Source of the DNA: Flavobacteriales bacterium UBA2426
GTDB taxonomy: Bacteria; Bacteroidota; Bacteroidia; Flavobacteriales_F; PHOS-HE28
DNA length: 8,301 nucleotides
NCBI GenBank assembly: GCA_002342985.1
Contig: DDRC01000057.1
Coordinates: forward strand, 1-8,301
Reading direction: 5' to 3'
How positions within the stretch are numbered: the stretch's first letter is position 1; the number at the start of each line of letters is the position of its first letter. The notes below the pieces were generated by a model. The model worked only from the letters and a program-made list of their open reading frames with translations. It ran no database searches and was not told the DNA's origin. This document shows positions 1 through 5,482 of the stretch, piece after piece. The position numbers and the translations under genes are program-made.

Positions 1-754
1 GGCGCTGCTGAAGGGCGTGGAGCAATACGCCGCCGAGGCCGCCATCCTGAAGGTAGCCGGCAGCGAGTGCCTGGACTATGTGGTGGACGAGGGCGTGCAG
101 ATCTACGGCGGCATGGGCTACAGCGCCGAGAGCCCCGTGGAGCGCGCCTACCGCGACAGCCGCATCAACCGGATCTTCGAGGGCACCAACGAGATCAACC
201 GCATGCTCACGGTGGACATGCTGCTGAAGCGCGCGATGAAGGGCCAACTCGACCTGATGGGCCCGGCGATGGCGGTGGCGGGCGAACTGATGGGCATCCC
301 CGACTTCCCGGAACCGGACGATTCGCTCCTCGCCGACGAGAAGCGCATGGTGGCGAACTTCAAGAAGGCCGTGCTGATGGCCGCCGGTGGCGCCGCGCAG
401 AAGCTGGGCCTCGAACTGGCGAAGCATCAGGAGACCTTGATGCACATCGCCGACATGGTGATCGACACCTACCTGGCCGAGAGCGTGCTGCTGCGCACCC
501 TGAAGCTGGCCGAGCTGAAAGGTGCGGCCAACGTGGCCGAGCAGATCGCCATGTGCCAGCTGTACATCCACGATGCGGCCGACCGCATCCACAAGTGGGC
601 GAAGGAGGCCGTGTGCAACTTCGCCGAGGGCGACGAGCGCCAGGCGATGCTGATGGGCGCCAAGCGCTGGAGCAAGAACACGCCGCTGAACACGGCCGAG
701 CTGCGGAAGGCGGTGGCGAAGCGGATGATCGCGGAGGGGAAATACTGCTTCTGA
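1..754 (+). CDS. Acyl-CoA dehydrogenase, C-terminal part (5' end outside window)
   Basis: Flavoenzyme of fatty-acid beta-oxidation that makes the alpha-beta double bond in acyl-CoA. The reading frame is open from base 2, so the gene starts upstream; about 250 residues are visible. The family signature is clear: QIYGGMGYSAESPVERAYRD, then the INRIFEGTNEINR segment. In this family the Glu of the (F/Y)EGT motif is the catalytic base; here it is GAG at 179-181. About 190 residues follow this motif, much longer than in short- or medium-chain enzymes (which end soon after it), so it resembles the VLCAD/ACAD9-like class with an extra helical C-terminal domain. The stop is TGA 752-754. The last ~30 codons recur at 2340-2432, and the next gene (HEPN) converges on it 28 bp downstream. 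Family sure; chain-length specificity not determinable. Confidence 0.93.
   Translation, partial: ALLKGVEQYAAEAAILKVAGSECLDYVVDEGVQIYGGMGYSAESPVERAYRDSRINRIFEGTNEINRMLTVDMLLKRAMKGQLDLMGPAMAVAGELMGIPDFPEPDDSLLADEKRMVANFKKAVLMAAGGAAQKLGLELAKHQETLMHIADMVIDTYLAESVLLRTLKLAELKGAANVAEQIAMCQLYIHDAADRIHKWAKEAVCNFAEGDERQAMLMGAKRWSKNTPLNTAELRKAVAKRMIAEGKYCF
660..754 (+). repeat. Left direct repeat: 3' end of acyl-CoA dehydrogenase gene
   Basis: Left copy of a duplicated gene end, lying inside the intact reading frame. It matches 2350-2432: 22 identical bases (660-681), a 12-base in-frame stretch absent from the right copy (the codons for PLNT), 27 identical bases (695-721), then a tail with a few substitutions ending in TGA. 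I count about 7 mismatches over 83 aligned bases. Such a repeat of a gene's 3' end is what integrative elements leave when they enter a gene terminus and restore it. Confidence 0.85.
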
Positions 755-782
755 TCAATAGGCGACCAGCAAGCGCAAGCCG

Positions 783-1403
783 TCAGGGTTGCCGGGCGAT
801 ACGTTCCCGTCGTTCCAATTCCCAAGCATCTCTTCCACGCTTGAGATAGGATAGCATTTGCGTGGCTCCACCATGATGCCAAATGTGATCATATCCGACT
901 CCCATATTCTCGAAATGGCGGTAGTATAACTTGATGCACTCGCCAGCAATGGCGTAGATGCGCTCAATGCTCTCCGTCTCGGCTTTGTGCACCTCAGAAG
1001 GCACTGTGACCACGAGTTCAAAGTCGCTGTGCGCAATGATCCGATCCCGGATCTTCTTCAATGGTTCCCAATGACCGTCCGCTTCGGCCTTCAAAGCAGT
1101 GATGCTCTCGTGGAACGGCAGTGCCTTGGCGTCTTGAACCAATCGCGCATACGAGATACTGTCCCTCCCCATGGATACTGCAGGATCCATGAGCCTTCCA
1201 GCGTTATGAATGAAGGAGGGCCAGTACAGCCTGTGCAGCCTCGCGAAGAACAACGGACCCGTTGAATTCAGAACATCCAGGTCCTCTTGCACCGAAGTGA
1301 AGATCTTCTTGTACTCGGCCAAGTCGAAATGTGCGACAACGAGTTGTTCATGCATCCACTTCACGACCTCAGGTACACCTATCGAATCCATCTTGTCCTC
1401 CAT
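783..1403 (-). CDS. AbiU2-like HEPN-domain protein (putative RNase/defence protein)
   Basis: About 206 residues, all-helical in appearance, no signal peptide or membrane segment. The pattern fits the HEPN AbiU2-like family, named after a lactococcal abortive-infection protein: an FFARLHRLYW helix (residues ~52-61), a RLMDP segment (~70-74) like the family's RL-x-DP, and a charged RDRIIAHSD segment (~119-127) giving R-x5-H, the type of motif that forms the RNase site in active HEPN proteins. It lies 12 nt downstream of dinD on the same strand, so the two are probably co-transcribed. Start: ATG 1403 is used here; ATG 1391 is a good alternative because GGAGG lies 5 nt upstream of it, while GTG 1406 is weaker. 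Stop TGA 785-783. Its base composition is more A+T-rich than the flanks, as expected for acquired DNA. RNase activity and a defence role are inferred from family only. Confidence 0.68.
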   Translation of the reverse strand: MEDKMDSIGVPEVVKWMHEQLVVAHFDLAEYKKIFTSVQEDLDVLNSTGPLFFARLHRLYWPSFIHNAGRLMDPAVSMGRDSISYARLVQDAKALPFHESITALKAEADGHWEPLKKIRDRIIAHSDFELVVTVPSEVHKAETESIERIYAIAGECIKLYYRHFENMGVGYDHIWHHGGATQMLSYLKRGRDAWELERRERIARQP

Positions 1404-1415
1404 CACTTCATGTTG

Positions 1416-2258
1416 CTACTTCTCTTTCTTCTTTCCCGCTGGTACAACCTTCTTCTCTTCCCCCTCCAACCGGCGTTGCACCTTCTTCAGGTCCTCGGCC
1501 GGAGACAGCGCTTCCGGTTTGACGCCCCGTTCGGCCAGCATCCTGCGCACAGCAACGTTGTTGTCCACATGCTCCTTGGTGATCGGCGCTTCACCTTGGA
1601 GATCCTTGTCCACCACATTGTGCCCGGTGAGCTCGGTGGCGAAGTCCTTGGCCTTGATCGTCAGTGTGGGGAGGAAGTCTGCAAGTGGTCGGCTATCCGG
1701 AACTCCGAGCTTCCGCTTCATGTCACCGGTGGTGAAGCCACCGAAAAGCGCTTGGTCACCTTTGGAACGAATGATGGCAAAGCCGCGCTCATCCACACCC
1801 AGCTCGAAGAGGATACCGGAGAGCTTCTTCTCCGAGCGGGTCAGCTTCTCACGCGCTGACACCCGCGCGACATCCAGCAACCGCTTCTCGATCAGTTCCT
1901 GCTTACGGGTCTGAACCGCGAAGTAGGTCTGTGCGAAGGCGATCTCCGGCTTGGTGGGATCCCCGTTCTGGGCGATGAGATAGCACGCGTACCTGGTCAG
2001 AGCCACATCCTCCACGGCGCGCTCGGAACCACTGCCGAGCGCGACCATTTTCGTGACCTCACGAAAATGGTCCGGGATACGGTAGCCACTCGCATCGCAG
2101 GACTTCCGCGCACGCTCCACGGCCACCCTGAAATTCTCCCAGCGCGCATAGCCCAAGATCACCTGAAGTTCACGTGCGCTCCAGCACTCAACACCTTCGT
2201 GGAGATAACAGGCCTCTTCGAACCGGCGGAAGAGTCCGGTGATCTGTTCCTTGTTCAT
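1416..2258 (-). CDS. dinD: DNA-damage-inducible protein D (DinD)
   Basis: 280 residues, close to E. coli DinD (~274). Landmarks in family order: WSARELQ (26-32), LGYARWENF (35-43), SGYRIPDHF (57-65), KMVALGSGSER (70-80), the highly conserved LTRYACYLIAQNGDP (87-101) and AQTYFAVQTRKQE (109-121). The N-terminal half belongs to the BRO-N-like group found in phage and mobile DNA; the C-terminus is charged and Lys-rich (KKVVPAGKKKEK). In E. coli dinD is SOS-induced and the protein disrupts RecA filaments. That role here is by homology. It is the first gene of a two-gene unit with the HEPN gene, starting at ATG 2258 and ending at TAG 1418. Codons 63-72 form a perfect palindrome (2043-2072). A short dyad-rich stretch lies directly upstream of the start. 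G+C is lower than in the flanking housekeeping genes. Confidence 0.9.
   Translation of the reverse strand: MNKEQITGLFRRFEEACYLHEGVECWSARELQVILGYARWENFRVAVERARKSCDASGYRIPDHFREVTKMVALGSGSERAVEDVALTRYACYLIAQNGDPTKPEIAFAQTYFAVQTRKQELIEKRLLDVARVSAREKLTRSEKKLSGILFELGVDERGFAIIRSKGDQALFGGFTTGDMKRKLGVPDSRPLADFLPTLTIKAKDFATELTGHNVVDKDLQGEAPITKEHVDNNVAVRRMLAERGVKPEALSPAEDLKKVQRRLEGEEKKVVPAGKKKEK
2043..2072. repeat. Perfect 30-bp palindrome inside dinD
   Basis: The arm GACCATTTTCGTGA (2043-2056), spacer CC, and the exact reverse complement TCACGAAAATGGTC (2059-2072). It encodes DinD residues 63-72 (DHFREVTKMV), a conserved part of the family. A 14-bp perfect arm is far beyond what is expected by chance in 8 kb. 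It would form a very strong hairpin in mRNA or single-stranded DNA. Function unknown. Confidence 0.9.
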
Positions 2259-2276
2259 GTCGACGACATTTCTGTC
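2258..2276 (-). promoter_or_regulatory. Dyad cluster at dinD start, candidate operator
   Basis: Two overlapping dyads sit directly upstream of the dinD ATG: TGTCG-A-CGACA (2258-2268) and GACA-tttc-TGTC (2265-2276), giving three TGTC half-sites in alternating orientation. It is in the right place for repressor control of dinD. It is not an E. coli-type LexA box (CTGT-N8-ACAG) and not a GAAC-N4-GTTC box, so the regulator is unknown. An AT-rich TATATT (- strand, at 2297-2292) about 35 nt upstream of the start could be a -10 element, without a convincing -35 partner. Confidence 0.3.
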
Positions 2277-2339
2277 AAATTCCCGACGTACAATATAGCT
2301 CAGCCACCAGAAGGTCCATCGTCACAATTATCCAAGATC

Positions 2340-2432
2340 AAGGCTGATCCCAAGCGCTGGAGCAAGAACACCGCCGAGCTGCGGAAGGCGGTGGCGAAGA
2401 AGATGATCGCGGAGGGGAGGTATTGCTACTGA
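2340..2432 (+). pseudogene. Orphan duplicate of the acyl-CoA dehydrogenase 3' end
   Basis: A fragment encoding KADPKRWSKNTAELRK... and ending AEGRYCY-stop, matching the true end of the dehydrogenase at 754 (AKRWSKNTPLNTAELRK... AEGKYCF). Base similarity is sure from 2350. Compared with the left copy it lacks four codons (PLNT, probably lost between the two AACAC copies) and has conservative changes R to K, K to R and F to Y plus silent ones. That pattern suggests it evolved as part of a working gene, i.e. it is either the displaced original terminus or one from a related allele. No start codon or upstream part of the gene remains; the bases to its left are the dinD promoter region. Not expected to be translated. 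Confidence 0.82.
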
Positions 2433-2434
2433 GG

Positions 2435-2596
2435 GTTCACCGCAAAGACGCAAGGAGCGGAAAGGAGCGCAGCCATCTGAACCGCAACGGTGCGACGACG
2501 CAACGGCAATGCGACGTTCAACGCAAAGACGCGAAGGGCTCAAGGGAGCGCAGCGATCTGAACCGCAACGGCGCGGCGACGCAACGAACACGCTAC
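2435..2596 (+). repeat. Two tandem 81-bp repeat units (intergenic)
   Basis: Units 2435-2515 and 2516-2596, each beginning GTTCA(A/C)CGCAAAGACGC and both containing ATCTGAACCGCAACGG. They are about 80% identical and in exact 81-bp register; a further GTTC at 2597 starts a degenerate third unit. The A-rich CGCAAAGACGC start resembles dispersed intergenic repeats common in environmental bacteria. As 81 is a multiple of 3, the unit stays open in one frame (27-residue repeats), but nothing else suggests that it is translated. It fills the 212-bp gap before the peptidase gene; no promoter was recognised there. Confidence 0.8.
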
Positions 2597-2644
2597 GTTC
2601 TCCTGAAGGAGGCGGGACGGAGCTACTGCGACTAAGTTCGCGAC

Positions 2645-3938
2645 ATGCCCGGCGCGCTGATACGCTTCGGCGCACTAGCGCTCCTCTCCCTTACGCTCAC
2701 TCGCGTCCACGGGCAGCCTGGCCCCTTCAGCCGGATGCCGACGTGGAGCCCTGAAGAAGCGCGCGAGGACCTGGACGTGCTGGTGAAGGCGCTGAAGGCC
2801 CATCACCCCGCCCTTTACCGCTATTGCACGCCCGTACAGTTCGATCGGTGCGCGGACAGCCTTCGACGCAGCGTTGACAGACCATGCACCGAGTTCGAGC
2901 TCCTGAACCGCCTCGCGGTATTCTATCCCCTGCTGGGCGACGGCCATACCCTCTTCCTACCGTCGGAGGAATGGGCGCAGGAAGCACCGGCCCGCTACTT
3001 CCCGCTGCCTATCGCAGTCACCGATTCGGCCCTGTATCTCCGTTGCAGCGCAGGCCTTGAAGACTCCACGCTGGCGGGTGCGCGCGTGCAGGCCATCAAC
3101 GGCGTGCCAGCAGAAGCCATCCTTGATACGCTGATCACGCGGCAGGTGCGCGATGGTCTGCACACCAGCTACGCCATCTGGGTGCTTGGACCAATGGTTC
3201 AGGAGCTATTACCGCTTTTCCTATGGCGAGCCAGAACAGTTCACCGTGCAGGTGGAGAAGGCCGGGGAAAGACAGGAGTTCATCCTTCGCGCGCGATCCT
3301 CCGACGAGCTACCGGAACCCTGTGCCCCGCCTTCGGATGGCCGTTTGAAGCTTACGCTGCTTGCCAACAAGGCAGCCGTGTTGCGCATTCCGAGCTTTGC
3401 CAAGGACGACCTCAGGCCTGCCGAGATCGACGCCGCGTTCGACACGCTGCGGACCCACGGTGTGCAGCACCTGGTGCTCGACCTGCGCGGGGATCAAGGC
3501 GGGGAGCCACGTTCGGCCAAACGCCTGCTGGCCCATCTGCTCGATCGGCCCTTCCGGCTTGTTCGCAAGGGGCCGCATCATGGAATGGTCCGGCCATTGA
3601 AGAACCGCTACACCGGTGCGCTGTGCACCTTGATGGACGGCGGAAGCTTCTCCGTGACCGCGATGGTGCTTGCGCAGCTGGAAGCGCATCAGCGCGGGCC
3701 CTTGATCGGCAGTGAGAGCGGGGGCTGCCGTACGGTAATCAGCGGCAGCGGTCGCACGGTGGTGCTGCCGAACACCCGGATAACCTGCACCATTTCTCGC
3801 AAGGACTGGTGGCTGGTGGACGCACCAGTGGACGGTCGGGGCGTGCAGCCCATCCACCCGGTGGCAACGGAGGTGACCATGCCTTGGCGCAGGGATGCGG
3901 CTTTGGAGAAGGCCCTCGAATTGCTCGGGGTGCGTTGA
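2645..3938 (+). pseudogene. Secreted S41-family peptidase-like gene, frameshifted
   Basis: Two reading frames together give a ~430-residue S41 (tail-specific protease/CtpA-like) protein. Frame one starts at ATG 2645 with a signal peptide (MPGALIRFGALALLSLTLTR, cleavage probably after VHG) and runs through the N-terminal helical domain, LLGDGHTLF and GARVQAINGVPAE. Near 3186 one extra base in GTGCTTGGACC moves it out of frame; dropping it restores IWVLDQWFRSYYRFSYG, which then reads on to TGA 3936-3938. The second part holds VLRIPSFAKDD, LVLDLRGDQGG and GGSFS, whose last Ser (TCC 3651-3653) is in the position of the S41 nucleophile, then IGSESGG. All the rest looks well preserved, so the frameshift is recent or a sequencing error. 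If real, the product from 2645 is out of frame after ~180 residues and lacks the active site. It is flanked on both sides by the GTTC/CGCAAAG repeat family. Confidence 0.8.
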
Positions 3939-3950
3939 TCGGGGGAGCCC

Positions 3951-3970
3951 ATTCTGCAACCAGGCAGAAT
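3951..3970 (+). terminator. Hairpin after the peptidase gene
   Basis: Perfect 7-bp stem ATTCTGC (3951-3957) and GCAGAAT (3964-3970) with a 6-nt loop AACCAG, 12 nt after the S41 stop codon. There is no T-run after it, so it may be a transcript-end structure rather than a classical intrinsic terminator. Confidence 0.4.
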
Positions 3971-3996
3971 CGAGGAGGGGATGAGCTGCTGTTGAG

Positions 3997-4117
3997 GTCC
4001 ACCGCAAAGGCGCCAAGCACCCAAAGGGTCGCAGCGATCTGAACTGCGACGGCGCAACTGGCGCGCGACGTTCATTGAAGGGACGTTCAGGCGCTAAGGA
4101 GGGGTCCTGGCGCCTTT
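3997..4117 (+). repeat. Third copy of the intergenic repeat, with inverted arm
   Basis: 3997-4070 is a shortened (73 bp) relative of the 81-bp units: GTCCACCGCAAAGGCGC, then GCAGCGATCTGAACTGCGAC and a closing GACGTTC. Unlike the upstream pair it is followed by an inverted match: AAAGGCGCCA (4006-4015) pairs with TGGCGCCTTT (4108-4117), a 10-bp perfect inverted repeat. Within it a second hairpin is possible: AGGCGC (4089-4094), inner AGGA/TCCT, GCGCCT (4110-4115), followed by TT. It fills most of the 206-bp gap between the peptidase and methyltransferase genes and could end transcription of the former. Confidence 0.7.
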
Positions 4118-4144
4118 CGCGTTCTTTGCCGCAACCATCGCACC

Positions 4145-4786
4145 ATGCAGTTCATTGATCCGGCTCTGGAGGCTTATTGCGAAGCGCACAGCGGTGAGGA
4201 GCCTGCGCACCTGAAGGCCCTGCGCGAGGAGACCCACGCCAGCATCTACATGCCGCAGATGTGCAGCGGCCACCTGCAGGGCCGCTTCCTGTCGATGCTG
4301 AGCCACTTGGTGCGTCCGAAGGTGATCGTGGAGATCGGCACCTACACGGGCTACAGCGCCCTGTGCCTGGCCGAGGGGCTCGCGCCAGGGGGCATGCTGC
4401 ACACCATCGATATCGACCCGCATCTGCCGCCCTTGGTGGCCCGGCATATCAAGGCCGCAGGGTTCGAGGACCGCATCACCACGCATCAGCGGCCCGCGCT
4501 GGAGGTGATCCCGACGCTGCCCACGCCCTTCGACCTGGTCTTCATCGATGCGGACAAGCCTGCCTATCCGGCGTACTTCGAGGCTGTGGTCGATCGCGTG
4601 CGCCCCGGTGGATTGATCATGGCGGACAATGTCCTCTGGAGCGGAAAGGTGCTGAAGGCCGCGGAGGAGCAGGACCACCAGACCGCGGCGCTCGTTCGCT
4701 ATGCCGAACTGGTGACGAACGACCCGCGTGTGGAGAAGGTGATGGTGCCGCTGCGCGACGGCTTGCTGCTGGCCCGACGGCTCTGA
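4145..4786 (+). CDS. Class I SAM-dependent O-methyltransferase (methyltransferase family 3)
   Basis: 213 residues, the usual size for the bacterial catechol/caffeoyl-CoA O-methyltransferase-like family, which moves a methyl group from S-adenosylmethionine to a hydroxyl on a small aromatic substrate with a divalent metal. Visible motifs: VEIGTYTGYSA (62-72, SAM-binding glycine loop), IDID (88-91, acidic residue for the SAM ribose), FIDADKPAYPAYFE (133-146, metal-binding Asp), MADNVLWSGKV (159-169, the second metal Asp-Asn pair) and the C-terminal PLRDGLLLARR. No signal peptide, so cytoplasmic. The start ATG 4145 has no clear Shine-Dalgarno site; an AAGGAGG at 4097-4103 is too far away. The natural substrate cannot be told. 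It ends 6 bp from the convergent 2H-like gene. Confidence 0.92.
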   Translation: MQFIDPALEAYCEAHSGEEPAHLKALREETHASIYMPQMCSGHLQGRFLSMLSHLVRPKVIVEIGTYTGYSALCLAEGLAPGGMLHTIDIDPHLPPLVARHIKAAGFEDRITTHQRPALEVIPTLPTPFDLVFIDADKPAYPAYFEAVVDRVRPGGLIMADNVLWSGKVLKAAEEQDHQTAALVRYAELVTNDPRVEKVMVPLRDGLLLARRL

Positions 4787-4796
4787 GCGCCCTCAG
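4783..4796. terminator. Small dyad joining two convergent stop codons
   Basis: CTGAG (4783-4787), loop CGCC, CTCAG (4792-4796). Each arm carries the stop codon of one of the two convergent genes (TGA on + in one arm, TGA on - in the other). It may be a weak two-way transcript end; with no T-run and a 5-bp stem the call is tentative. Confidence 0.25.
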
Positions 4797-5398
4797 CGCC
4801 CGAGGAGCAAGGGGATGGTGCACACATGTTCATCCAAGGAGGTATCCGCCCACTCGCGCTTGAGGAGCACCACATCGTTCACCCGGTGCTCGGCGGTGAA
4901 GGATTCGCGCCCCAGCAGCGCCCAAGCCTCCTCGAACTGGGCTGCCTTCAGCCCATCCGCCACCACCAGCTCAGCCCGGTCGGCCACCTCCACGCCCAGC
5001 TTCTTGATCCTCCGATTGGCGCGGACGTGATCGGCGATGCGCTGCCGCATGGTCGCCAGCGCTCCTGGCGCCGCCACCTCGATGCAGATGCGGCGACGGT
5101 CGGGCGTATGCGTCAACCCCTCCAGCCGGAGCGTGAAGCCCGGAAGGCCGGCCACCGCGCGCGCCACGGCATCGCCCAGTGGCCGCTCATACTCGGGCGG
5201 CAGGTCGGCCTCGAGCAGCTGGATGCCGGGCAACCGGTAGAAGCCCGCGAAATCGCCGATGCGGTCGCGGAGCTGATGGCGCACCTGCATCACCCAGGCC
5301 TGCGCCGCGCTCGGTGGATCGAGCGTCACCCGGTAGAGGCAGGTGTACACCAGCGCATCGAAGAGCGTCAATGCATCCTTGGAAGCCTTGCGCGGCAT
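4793..5398 (-). CDS. LigT/2'-5' RNA ligase-like 2H-fold protein, catalytic motifs degenerate
   Basis: 201 residues from ATG 5398. The general outline follows 2'-5' RNA ligase family (2H phosphoesterase) proteins: an N-terminal strand and 'PP' turn (ALVYTCLYRVTLDPP, 15-29), a helix, an RLPGIQL strand (55-61), GFTLRLEGLTHTPDRRRICIEV (87-108, like the family's 'F.l.l.g....p..i.v'), a helix with LATMRQRI, then the second repeat (RAELVVADGL, ~141-150), a KAAQFEEAW helix and VVLLKREW. Active members carry HxT/S in each repeat; here the places read G58-I-Q and about E143-L-V, so catalysis as known is unlikely. This family call rests on pattern matching by eye. The start at 5398 is chosen because residues encoded further upstream (in-frame ATGs at 5443 and 5458) look like G/P-rich intergenic sequence. 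Convergent with the methyltransferase; 84 bp downstream of the S41 gene on the same strand. Confidence 0.5.
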   Translation of the reverse strand: MPRKASKDALTLFDALVYTCLYRVTLDPPSAAQAWVMQVRHQLRDRIGDFAGFYRLPGIQLLEADLPPEYERPLGDAVARAVAGLPGFTLRLEGLTHTPDRRRICIEVAAPGALATMRQRIADHVRANRRIKKLGVEVADRAELVVADGLKAAQFEEAWALLGRESFTAEHRVNDVVLLKREWADTSLDEHVCTIPLLLGR

Positions 5399-5482
5399 GG
5401 GGCAAAGGAACCCTCCCGGCCTTGGGGACCCCACCCCTGCCATCTGCCACTTACGCACCGTGGCCCGGTGAATAGCCGACGA

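Noticed and set aside
755..1036. - strand frame ending NVSPGNPDGLRLLVAY, protein-like at its C-terminus
   Set aside because: Nearly all of it overlaps the well-supported HEPN gene in another frame, with only 28 bp of its own; no family recognised.
2259..2330. Classical LexA box upstream of dinD
   Set aside because: Neither CTGT-N8-ACAG nor GAAC-N4-GTTC is present; only the TGTC dyads remain as a candidate.
2435..2596. CRISPR-like array
   Set aside because: Only two long units that are similar over their full length, with no constant-repeat/variable-spacer pattern and no cas genes.
2423..2635. Small + strand frame of 70 codons with two 27-residue repeats
   Set aside because: It is the 81-bp DNA repeat read in an open frame; composition is R/N/Q-rich, there is no good start and the non-coding repeat recurs at 3997 with frame-breaking length.
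2633..2640. TAAGTTCG as a Bacteroidota-type -7 promoter element (TAnnTTTG)
   Set aside because: It ends 4 bp from the ATG at 2645 and has no -33 TTG partner at the right distance.
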